64,000 bases of DNA, from positions 38,324 through 102,323 of the forward strand of contig NC_014304.1 in assembly GCF_000196615.1 (NCBI RefSeq), in the 5' to 3' direction. This DNA comes from Erwinia billingiae Eb661 (GTDB lineage: Bacteria; Pseudomonadota; Gammaproteobacteria; Enterobacterales; Enterobacteriaceae). Of the stretch, positions 9,435 through 16,535 are shown one piece after another. Under the pieces are notes generated by a model that worked only from the letters and a program-made list of their open reading frames with translations, was not told the DNA's origin and did not search any database. The translations under genes were made by a program, and so were the position numbers. The number at the start of each line of letters is the position of its first letter. Positions within the stretch are counted from its first letter, which is position 1.

Positions 9435-10341
9435 AGCGGATCACCTTCTGGGCAGTGCGGGAAGTGGCTTTACGGACAATCGAGGGCTCGCGCACAAATG
9501 CTTCATCGGGGCGGCCAGACGTGACCAGGTAAAGCGTGGTGGTATCTTCCGGCGTGCCGGCGGCACCCAGCCAGCGATGCTGAAAGGTGGCCGTCACAAA
9601 CTGGCCCTGCAGTTCGCGCGGGTCGAGAACCACTTTCTGTGACGAGCTGTTTCGGATCCTGAGCGCTACAACGGTGCGTCCGGCCACACCCCAACCGGCT
9701 ACGGGTGACACCGTCACGGGAGCCGACGGATATAATGTTGTGATACGTGACGGAAGATGTGGATTCACCGGGTGAATACCCGGCACGGCTTCAACGGTAC
9801 GCTCCGGTGCATACAGATTCTGGGCTGCATAACGGGTCAGTAGCACCGGAATGGGAGCTTTATAACTGACTTTTTTACGCTTCGTCTGCTGACTGCCGGC
9901 ATCAGCATTGGATTTCTGGCCTTCACCTTCGGTCGCGCTGTTGAGCGTGCTGACGTCTCCGCTGTAAACGATTTTGACCGGTTCAGCTGATGCAGTTGCA
10001 GTTGTACGAACGTCCAGCAGGATTACTTCACCACTTTCCATGTCCTGCAGTTGCAGGCGGGTCTGCGGGAAATCGCCGTCAGCCTTGAGATACACCGCAC
10101 CGCCGGTACTCTGCACGCGAAGCTTGCCATTCAGCGCCGGTGGAAAACCCACGCGCACGTTCTTATCAACGAAGATTACCCGTTCCTGACCCGTTTTAAG
10201 CGGGATCTGCAGCGGAACGCGTTCCCATTTCATCAGTTCATCCGCATGTGCCTGAGAGGAATGCATCACGATGGCCGGCAGCAGGGACAGTGATAAAGCA
10301 ATCAGGCATGCGCGGGAGCCTGAGGTATATGATGGGTTCAT
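9424..10341 (-). CDS. TraK/VirB9-like protein, TIGR03749 family
   Basis: Periplasmic core complex protein (305 aa) thought to pair with the TIGR03752 protein. A signal peptide is present (CLIALSLSLLPAIVMHSSQAHA-D, cleavage near residue 33). The beta-rich N-terminal domain (VPLQIPLKTGQERVIFVDKN, GGAVYLKADG) and C-terminal domain (TVVALRIRNSSSQKVVLDPREL, FVTATFQHRWLG) match TraK/secretin-N-like folds. The start overlaps the previous stop (TGATG). Confidence 0.88.
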   Translation of the reverse strand: MNPSYTSGSRACLIALSLSLLPAIVMHSSQAHADELMKWERVPLQIPLKTGQERVIFVDKNVRVGFPPALNGKLRVQSTGGAVYLKADGDFPQTRLQLQDMESGEVILLDVRTTATASAEPVKIVYSGDVSTLNSATEGEGQKSNADAGSQQTKRKKVSYKAPIPVLLTRYAAQNLYAPERTVEAVPGIHPVNPHLPSRITTLYPSAPVTVSPVAGWGVAGRTVVALRIRNSSSQKVVLDPRELQGQFVTATFQHRWLGAAGTPEDTTTLYLVTSGRPDEAFVREPSIVRKATSRTAQKVIRYEN

Positions 10342-10997
10342 CAGAACATCCCCTTATTCTTGGGTTTTGGTGCTTCCGGCGCAGCAGACAGACGCTGCGG
10401 AATACCGTCATAACAATCCAGTGCCATGCCAAACGGATTTGTTTCAGAATCGCCGTCCCAGCGCACAACTTTCAGCGGGTAACGCACCATGGCGCGTTTT
10501 ACCGGCTCGGTGAGGTAATATTCGTCAGCAACCAGATCGAGTTTTACCACCCAGTTATCGCGGTCGATCACCTTCACGCTTTCGCCAGAATAACCACGGC
10601 CGGGAATTTCATAAACGACGCGGACACGATCGGTAAGCTCATTTTTATCGCCCCGCACCTTTGCATCCTCCTCAAGAAACGCCTTGCACTGGGGTGTCAG
10701 ATAGGCTGAAAGCGACTGAATACGCGCGGGATAATCTACCTTGCCGTTTTTAGGCCAGGCGTTGAGTTGCTGAAAGATGTAATACGAAAATCCGTATACG
10801 GTTGGAGGCGGGATTTCCCACCAGGGGCGCGTGCTGCCTTTACGCAGGTCAGGCGGATTATGAATGGTCAGCTTTTCAGGCGCTCGCATCCAGCCGCCCA
10901 TCGCTGTAACCAGTAACAGAAGCAACACTACGCAGGCCGCCCGCAGGGTAAAAATATGCTGATCGCGGCCCTTAACCGCGTGGCGAAAACGACTCAT
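10341..10997 (-). CDS. TraE/VirB8-like protein, TIGR03746 family
   Basis: Inner-membrane protein of 218 aa with a single N-terminal helix (about residues 17-37, FTLRAACVVLLLLLVTAMGGW) and a periplasmic NTF2-like domain, as in VirB8/TraE. Conserved features include IFQQLNAWPKNG, the YPARIQSLSAYLTPQCK segment and the LDLVADEYYLTEPVKRAMVRYPL strand region. It lies between the TIGR03750 and TIGR03749 genes, both overlapping, which is the standard order. Confidence 0.88.
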   Translation of the reverse strand: MSRFRHAVKGRDQHIFTLRAACVVLLLLLVTAMGGWMRAPEKLTIHNPPDLRKGSTRPWWEIPPPTVYGFSYYIFQQLNAWPKNGKVDYPARIQSLSAYLTPQCKAFLEEDAKVRGDKNELTDRVRVVYEIPGRGYSGESVKVIDRDNWVVKLDLVADEYYLTEPVKRAMVRYPLKVVRWDGDSETNPFGMALDCYDGIPQRLSAAPEAPKPKNKGMF

Positions 10998-11359
10998 TTT
11001 GTACTCCTGGAGTTCTTGCTGCGTCGCAGGGACCAGCCCCGCGAATCAATAATTAATCTGGGATCGCCCAGCCCCATGCGGCGTTTTTTCAAATCAAACC
11101 GTTGCCAGAGAAACGTATCGGGTTTACCTCGTTTCTTGCTGGCAAGCCATTTGCCGCCAAATGCAATGAGTACAAGCGGGAAAAGCAGCGTGCCGGTTGG
11201 AATAGCAAGCCAGCCGAAAACAAAAGCGAAGGGCAAAGACAGCACGAAACCGGATAATGCGCCAATCAGCGCCGCCAGCCCTAACTCGGGGGTGGTAAAC
11301 CCCCGGAATACCACTGGCTCAGCGTTCAGGCGATCCGGTAAAAATCTGATGGTCGCCAT
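10994..11359 (-). CDS. TraL-like inner-membrane protein, TIGR03750 family
   Basis: A 121 aa membrane protein. The start at MATIRFLPDRLN is chosen because AAGGA lies nine nt before it; the longer open frame upstream covers the pilin gene in another frame. Two hydrophobic helices are seen at about residues 27-45 (LGLAALIGALSGFVLSLP) and 49-68. The tail (FLWQRFDLKKRRMGLGDPRLI) is basic and cytoplasmic. TraL/VirB3-like proteins help anchor the assembly machinery. Confidence 0.85.
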   Translation of the reverse strand: MATIRFLPDRLNAEPVVFRGFTTPELGLAALIGALSGFVLSLPFAFVFGWLAIPTGTLLFPLVLIAFGGKWLASKKRGKPDTFLWQRFDLKKRRMGLGDPRLIIDSRGWSLRRSKNSRSTK

Positions 11360-11372
11360 AGTGATGTGTTCC

Positions 11373-11774
11373 TTAGGCGATAATTTCTGCAGACTTGCCC
11401 AGCAGCCAGATAACAGCAACCAACATGACCACACCGACAACGACGATGGAGCCGAACTTGGTCCATGTGGCGCGGTCATTACGAACTTCACCGAACGTTA
11501 CCAGGCTTGCTTCAGCAACTTTGAAGAAGGCGAATCCACACACAACCAGACCACCGAGAATCAGCCCGTCTTGCAGGTGACCACTCAGTGTGCCCATCAG
11601 ACCAGTACCCGTTCCGCTTGATGTTGGACCTTCGACGGTTGGCAGGTCGGCCAAAGCCGGTTTGGCAGCCATGGTGCTCAGCAGGCCAGCTGTCAGAATA
11701 CGAGCCCATACGGATTTAGCTTTAGCCTGAGCTTTAACGGTCACGCGGGTTACTGCAGATACAAATTTAGACAT
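11373..11774 (-). CDS. Conjugative pilin, TIGR03745 family (VirB2/TraA-like)
   Basis: Pilin precursor of 133 aa. A long signal segment ends in KPALA-D (near residue 43), leaving a mature protein with two hydrophobic helices (about 70-87, GLILGGLVVCGFAFFKVAE, and about 108-126, IVVVGVVMLVAVIWLLG) joined by a short polar loop, the VirB2/TraA plan. AAAGGTG precedes the ATG by six nt. It lies between the TIGR03758 and TIGR03750 genes as expected. Confidence 0.88.
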   Translation of the reverse strand: MSKFVSAVTRVTVKAQAKAKSVWARILTAGLLSTMAAKPALADLPTVEGPTSSGTGTGLMGTLSGHLQDGLILGGLVVCGFAFFKVAEASLVTFGEVRNDRATWTKFGSIVVVGVVMLVAVIWLLGKSAEIIA

Positions 11775-11805
11775 GATTTCACCTTTAAAAAGAATTGGTT
11801 AAGGT

Positions 11806-12048
11806 TTAACTGCAAAACATCCAGATACTTACGACTAACAATAAAACGGTGCGAACAGCGGCTCTGCCCATCGCGGATTCCTTCAGGCGCTGATTAGTCC
11901 AGCCTGAATAAACATCAACGATCGCCCATGCTGCCCAGAAGAAAAGAAAACCGATTAGTAGCGCGAGACAGAGCAAGTGCAGCAGATTCGGCTCCACATT
12001 CCCGGAAGCCGCTTTAAAAGCGGCTTCCTGTGCAGCGGTCATCGCCAT
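11806..12048 (-). CDS. Small ICE membrane protein, TIGR03758 family
   Basis: An 80 aa protein with two membrane helices (about residues 21-42, LLHLLCLALLIGFLFFWAAWAI, and 66-78). The short loop between them (YSGWTNQRLKESAMGRAAVRT) is basic. Its TGATG start overlaps the RAQPRD gene and it directly precedes the pilin gene. It may be a pilus assembly helper; the family has no known biochemistry. Confidence 0.85.
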   Translation of the reverse strand: MAMTAAQEAAFKAASGNVEPNLLHLLCLALLIGFLFFWAAWAIVDVYSGWTNQRLKESAMGRAAVRTVLLLVVSIWMFCS

Positions 12049-12383
12049 CAGGGACGCTCCCGGCGATAATTCCCCGCCACGCCTGACAAATCTCGCGGCT
12101 GAGCACGCGTTGGTTCCAGATAGCGATCGATGCCAGAGCTGATGGTCTTCAGGTCAGAATTTGCACGCTGATAATCGAAGAAATAGCGGCCACGCTCTGA
12201 CGGATCAGCCTGGACTGCGGCAATACGCGCCCGCTCCAGCGACGCCTGAACCTGAACGATCATCCGCTGCGCGGATGCAAGCTCGTCTTTCTCAGATGCA
12301 GACGCGGGAGATGACGCTAGAGAGGTCAGGCCCAGCACACCGCCGCATAACAAAAGTCGTGTTGCCGGACAAAGAGATTTCAT
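12048..12383 (-). CDS. RAQPRD family ICE protein
   Basis: Exported protein of 111 aa named after a conserved motif that is present here near the C-terminus (TRAQPRDLSGVAGNYR). The start MKSLCPATRLLL has a strong GGGGGT site seven nt upstream, and the following hydrophobic stretch ending in ASA is a signal peptide. A predicted helical core (KDELASAQRMIVQVQASLERARIAA) follows. It is the first gene of the pilin-to-VirB4 operon and has the shared promoter motif 65 nt upstream. Confidence 0.88.
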   Translation of the reverse strand: MKSLCPATRLLLCGGVLGLTSLASSPASASEKDELASAQRMIVQVQASLERARIAAVQADPSERGRYFFDYQRANSDLKTISSGIDRYLEPTRAQPRDLSGVAGNYRRERP

Positions 12384-12447
12384 ATGCACCCCCAATGGTT
12401 GTTGTGTGGGGTAAGCATGCGAAATCACGCTAACGAGTTCAGCCGTT

Positions 12448-12458
12448 AACTCTTTTTG
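12448..12458 (-). promoter_or_regulatory. Shared transfer-operon motif CAAAAAGAGTT, copy 2
   Basis: Identical to the copies before the TIGR03757 operon and pilL, and at the same distance (65 nt) from the start codon. The sequence after it (TAACGGCTGAA) closely matches copy 1 (TTACTGCTGAA). Confidence 0.55.
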
Positions 12459-12760
12459 GGAAAATGAAAATTTAAAGACCAGCGCGAATGCCGGGTTGAA
12501 TGGGTTCAAAATATATTGCGTGTTGTAACTAAAATGATTTACTGGCGCACCGCTATACGGCTTGCCTGCTGACGGCCGACACCTGAAAACAAGTTTCAGT
12601 TGCCTCCGTCCAGCTCTAAAACGGGCCAAAGCATCTAATTAATTACGTGAGTGAAAATTTAATAATCGGTTTCACCGGTTAATCTTGATCGAATCTGAAA
12701 GGAAAATGATGGCGAGTGCAACATGAGCCAAGAGCTGTCATGTATAGAGGGGAAAAAACT

Positions 12761-12808
12761 ATGTGTGGAAGGTTTGCGCAGTACCAGAGCCGTGACGTCT
12801 ACTATCTT
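12761..12808 (+). pseudogene. 5' remnant of an SRAP/HMCES (YedK-like) gene
   Basis: An ATG with a GAGGGG site upstream opens MCGRFAQYQSRDVYYL, the start of SRAP-domain proteins, whose Cys2 forms the DNA-protein crosslink at abasic sites. The similarity stops after about 16 codons, just before an 8-bp perfect hairpin at 12815-12834, and the frame runs on without SRAP features. The rest of the gene is missing, so a deletion or replacement probably brought in the neighbouring ATPase gene. Confidence 0.6.
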
Positions 12809-12814
12809 CCTCTT

Positions 12815-12834
12815 ACCGTACGTTTTCGTACGGT
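12815..12834. repeat. Perfect inverted repeat ACCGTACG-TTTT-CGTACGGT
   Basis: Eight paired bases around a TTTT loop, directly after the SRAP remnant. There is no run of T after it, so a terminator is unlikely. It could be a binding or recombination site. Confidence 0.6.
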
Positions 12835-12923
12835 TGGCCCTCAACCCCCAACACTGGCTATCGAAAGGGAGGGGATGAGTAGCAGGCAATGCCGGTATTC
12901 CCCCCCCCTCGTTTTTTAAGCCG

Positions 12924-12934
12924 TATATCTTCAG
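12924..12934 (-). repeat. 11-bp inverted repeat flanking the ATPase gene, left copy
   Basis: TATATCTTCAG here is the exact reverse complement of CTGAAGATATA at 15719-15729, on the far side of the zinc-hook ATPase gene. The two may mark the ends of the inserted segment. Confidence 0.45.
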
Positions 12935-12950
12935 ATAGCCCGAAGTTATG

Positions 12951-15578
12951 TCATTTTCGATTTTTAACCGTTGTTAGGTCAGCGTCCAGTATCACTATGG
13001 ATTCGACAATGCTTTGTACCGTCGTGCGAACAAATTCATGATCTCGCTGAGAATCGTGTACTCCACCGTTCAGATATCCCCATTCAATGCTTGCGCCGCT
13101 TTTGTCTAAAAGCACATCTAATGCATTTACGATCCCTTGTAACCCATCGTCATTAACTGCCATCTTTCTCAAAACAGTGCGTAATTTAGAGCATTTATTA
13201 TTGAGTTCAAACGTTGAACGGGGGCCGTTTAGGTTCATTTCTAATCGTCCAACGCCTCGCCGCACCATCCAGGTCCAGAGACTGTCAGTAACCGCTTCAA
13301 GAGCCGAACGTGCATTACGCAAGGCCTCGCGCTTATCATCTGCTTCCAGTGACCGCTGGGCGAGTAGGACATAATTTTTGACAGGCGGATCGCTGTCAAT
13401 CCTCAGCTCATGTTCGCCATGATGCGGTAAGAACTTATAACGTTTTATTTCTTTAGCGCGGCTTGCGCCAAGCTCCTGCTGAATCCTGTGCAAAAATTCT
13501 TCTGCGTGTGATGTAAGTATGATTTGTTTGTCATCCAGCAGACCATCGTCAAAGAAGGTTCGCCATATTCCATCTCGATGTTCATCGTCAATAGCGTTAA
13601 CAACGTCGTCAAAAATAACGAAAGGACATTTCTGCTCAATGTTCTTAGCCAGTAAAATGGCAAGCCCCAGACATTTAATGTGGCCTTCGCTTAAAACAAT
13701 AAGTGCGTCGTAACGTTTGCCTGGCTCGCTGGCAAATTCGATTTCGATTTTGCTGTTCTCAGCTATGGGTAACCAGAGTGAATGAAGCAGGTCTCCGGGA
13801 GTATCGTTACGATTGAATGCGTTATAGAGATTTTTAGCCTGTTCACCCAATCCCTGTAGCAAAAAGCCAGGCAGCGCGGCCAGATAGCCTTGAATTTCTG
13901 GTAAGAAAGCATCGTAAGCAGCTTTAATCTGGTGATGGAGAGCGACGATCGGGATCTCTGCTTCAACGTCCTGAATGAGTTCTCTATTGGCTTCATCGAA
14001 ATGATTCACCGTCAATCGAGCGTTAGCTACCTCTTGGTCAGCAGTTTTACGAAGCGTGCGCAGACGTTCAATTTCCAGCCAGTGCTGGTTAAGCCTGTTT
14101 CGCTCCTGAGCCATAGATTCGCGCTGCGTCAATATCAACAGATTTTCTGCATCTACACGCTCAATGGTTCTTGCCAGTTGCAACAACGCATTCCAGTGAC
14201 GTTTTTCGCCTTCAATCCACTGCGTTAACCACGTACCCGCAGAGTCATGAGGTAGTATAGGCAAGCCCGCTGACTGGAGTTCATGCGGGCAGACGAATCC
14301 AGCAGAGTTAACAGCCTGACGCATTCCACTCAACAGAACCTGAATTGCCTCGTTCAGGGATATACGCAACGTACCCTCACGCTGCTGGAGGTCAGCCAGC
14401 TGGGCCAGTTCAATAAGACCCGCTTTCGCTTTTTCAAAAGGGTTCTGCGAAACCGCATCAAGGGCTGTGCCACAGGCAGGGCAGGCGGTAGCGCCTTCAG
14501 CGAGAGCCTGCACAGCCTGATAAAGCTGGGTATATGATACTTCGCTGGCGCGAGCGGCAAGCTGTGCCGTAACGCTTTGCCACTCACCATTTAGTCGATA
14601 AGCTTCAGACAGTAAATGCTCCAGACGGGTTGGCGTAACATCATGGATGATAGGAGGAATAGCATCCAGCTGGGCCTGAAGAAATGGTAGTCGTCCCTGC
14701 TGATCGGGAGTTCCAAGTATCCAGTCGATGCATGCCTGATAGGCCACGCCCGGAAACATACTCTCTGCAAGTGCGATTTCCTGCACCTCTATATCAGCTA
14801 ACTTATTCGGATAGGCAGCGATTGCCTGCTCAGAGGTGGCAAGCTGCTGGCGCTGTTGTGCCAGTTGAGTTGCTTTGACTCCGACAAGCATCAGATCTGA
14901 GTCCAGTGCGGGGTTGAAACCCCTGACAAATTCACTGAATTGATCCACGCCAAACAATGTAGCTATAAGCTGACGCTGATCACCTGCGGTTCTGGCCGCA
15001 ATACGAGCAAAGTCGTCCAGTCTATTCTTTTCAATGAAGCAGAAACGGTGCCGAGCTTCATCATGATGTACAACAACAGAAGCTTCTGCTGATCCTGACA
15101 TCAGCACAGGTGTAACATGACTCTGCAGACGCGCATTATTACAGTAGACTCTGCCATCAATACGTTTTATCTGCGCTTCGCTGATAGAACCTAGCATTGC
15201 CAGTTCCAGTGCCTCGAAAAAACTACTTTTACCCGTTCCGTTCGCGCCATAAATAAGAGTTATGTCATAGCTGAGGTCAAACGTTTCCTGTCGCATAAAT
15301 CCGCGGAAGGGACCAACTTCTAACTGAAGCAGGCGCCCTATCGCTTCGCTTCTTTCAGAATTATCAGCAAGACCTTCTAAGACCACAGGAGTTTGCATTA
15401 GCTGCTTAACAGCAAGTGGAACGAGCCGAGTTGAACGGGCACGCCGGGTAGCTCCAACCTCAGAGAGAGGCTTAAGTTGAGCCAGTACAAGATGTGCAAA
15501 ACGCCGCACATTTTCATGTACTTCCCTCTGGGCCAAATGAGTGAGAAAACGGTGATACTCCGAATTAATACTTGCCAT
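12951..15578 (-). CDS. Rad50/SMC-like ATPase with zinc hook and a helical C-terminal domain
   Basis: An 875 aa protein; the start at 15578 has AGGAG seven nt upstream. Walker A is GANGTGKSS at about residues 111-119, a CPAC zinc-hook motif is near residue 366 between two helical halves, the ABC signature is LSEGHIKCLGLA near residue 620, and Walker B is FVIFDDVVNAIDDE. After the ATPase comes a helical domain of about 150 residues (NARSALEAVTDSLW ... LNGGVHDSQRDHEFV) that resembles DUF4145/HEPN-like domains, though no RxxxxH motif is clear. This plan recalls Rad50-like defence ATPases such as RloC. It stands alone between two transfer operons, flanked by an 11-bp inverted repeat and a broken SRAP gene. 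DNA repair or phage defence is inferred, not shown. Confidence 0.75.
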   Translation of the reverse strand: MASINSEYHRFLTHLAQREVHENVRRFAHLVLAQLKPLSEVGATRRARSTRLVPLAVKQLMQTPVVLEGLADNSERSEAIGRLLQLEVGPFRGFMRQETFDLSYDITLIYGANGTGKSSFFEALELAMLGSISEAQIKRIDGRVYCNNARLQSHVTPVLMSGSAEASVVVHHDEARHRFCFIEKNRLDDFARIAARTAGDQRQLIATLFGVDQFSEFVRGFNPALDSDLMLVGVKATQLAQQRQQLATSEQAIAAYPNKLADIEVQEIALAESMFPGVAYQACIDWILGTPDQQGRLPFLQAQLDAIPPIIHDVTPTRLEHLLSEAYRLNGEWQSVTAQLAARASEVSYTQLYQAVQALAEGATACPACGTALDAVSQNPFEKAKAGLIELAQLADLQQREGTLRISLNEAIQVLLSGMRQAVNSAGFVCPHELQSAGLPILPHDSAGTWLTQWIEGEKRHWNALLQLARTIERVDAENLLILTQRESMAQERNRLNQHWLEIERLRTLRKTADQEVANARLTVNHFDEANRELIQDVEAEIPIVALHHQIKAAYDAFLPEIQGYLAALPGFLLQGLGEQAKNLYNAFNRNDTPGDLLHSLWLPIAENSKIEIEFASEPGKRYDALIVLSEGHIKCLGLAILLAKNIEQKCPFVIFDDVVNAIDDEHRDGIWRTFFDDGLLDDKQIILTSHAEEFLHRIQQELGASRAKEIKRYKFLPHHGEHELRIDSDPPVKNYVLLAQRSLEADDKREALRNARSALEAVTDSLWTWMVRRGVGRLEMNLNGPRSTFELNNKCSKLRTVLRKMAVNDDGLQGIVNALDVLLDKSGASIEWGYLNGGVHDSQRDHEFVRTTVQSIVESIVILDADLTTVKNRK

Positions 15579-15718
15579 GTAATCTCCTTTACACAGTAAG
15601 ACGCTTCTGCCGCGTCCCTGCGGAATTTTTGAAAAGTTAATCAAAAAAACAATCTACTAACATATTTAATTGATAATGGCTCCTGCAAGATGTTCTAAAT
15701 ATTAAGAATATCTGTTCC

Positions 15719-15729
15719 CTGAAGATATA
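15719..15729 (+). repeat. 11-bp inverted repeat flanking the ATPase gene, right copy
   Basis: CTGAAGATATA, inverted partner of the copy at 12924-12934. It lies next to the terminator of the TIGR03747 operon. Confidence 0.45.
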
Positions 15730-15748
15730 AGCCTGCTGCCGCAGGCTT
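15729..15748 (-). terminator. Hairpin at the end of the pilL-to-TIGR03747 operon
   Basis: A perfect eight-pair stem (AAGCCTGC / GCAGGCTT, four-base loop) lies 14 nt after the stop of the TIGR03747 gene. The sequence after it on the minus strand (ATATCTTC) is only weakly U-rich, so termination may be partial. Confidence 0.55.
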
Positions 15749-15761
15749 ACTAATTACGTGA

Positions 15762-16535
15762 TTATAAATATTTTTTGAAGGAAGCCGTAGTTACCGTAAT
15801 GGTAAGCCCCAGCATTAACGCTGCCGGCAGCAGCAGCAGGTTTGGATAGACCGCCGAAGGCCATGAAAGGTAGGCCATCACCGGCAGATATACTGCTGGC
15901 TTGATCAACCTTTTTGCGCGATGGTACAGAAATGACGATTCATAGCCGGCCCCAAATCTACGCAAATCCCGTCGTCCAAGCCCTTCAACCACGGCGACAC
16001 AAATAACTAATACGAACAGCGGCACGGACAACGCAATGATGGTGACGCGGATCAGCGTTACGATTGACACATAAACCGTTGCAAGCATGTATTGCTGAAG
16101 GTAATTTCCCAGCCAGCTGCTGGCCCCTTTGAGATTGCGTGATACCTCATTGCCGCTGTTCATTTCGGCCTGATATTTTTCCTGAATCCAGCTCAGGATG
16201 CCGCTGTCCACAAACGCCCACTGGTATGCATCCGTTATCCAGCGGGTAACCGTTGCAGCTGGCTCAGAAAGCAGCAGGCTGCGGGTAAAATCAGAAGACA
16301 GATAGCCAAACTCAGTATCCATTACAGCCTGGCTGTGAGCGGCCCCCTGTTCAGGCCAGAAAAACGCGATCCCGATGTACTCAATGACAAGGCTCACCAT
16401 CAGCGAAGCCAAGATCACGCCGATGAGCTTCCACGGCCAGCCCCAGACCAAGTTATATAACAATCCATTTTCACGCGGCGGCATCGGCTGCTGCTGCGGA
16501 TACTGCTGTGGTGAAGTACGACGAGCCTCAGCCAT
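15762..16535 (-). CDS. ICE membrane protein, TIGR03747 (PFL_4697) family
   Basis: Inner-membrane protein of 257 aa with helices at about 36-55 (WKLIGVILASLMVSLVIEYIG), 160-185 and a hydrophobic C-terminal part (215-250). It is encoded right after the TraD coupling protein and overlaps it by eight nt, the standard arrangement. It may be the TraG-N or TrbP-like partner of TraD. The N-terminal polar stretch is rich in Pro/Gln. Confidence 0.85.
   Translation of the reverse strand: MAEARRTSPQQYPQQQPMPPRENGLLYNLVWGWPWKLIGVILASLMVSLVIEYIGIAFFWPEQGAAHSQAVMDTEFGYLSSDFTRSLLLSEPAATVTRWITDAYQWAFVDSGILSWIQEKYQAEMNSGNEVSRNLKGASSWLGNYLQQYMLATVYVSIVTLIRVTIIALSVPLFVLVICVAVVEGLGRRDLRRFGAGYESSFLYHRAKRLIKPAVYLPVMAYLSWPSAVYPNLLLLPAALMLGLTITVTTASFKKYL

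Noticed and set aside
12659..12889. 76-aa minus-strand frame between the RAQPRD and ATPase genes
   Set aside because: No ribosome site, no domain, and it runs opposite the SRAP remnant.
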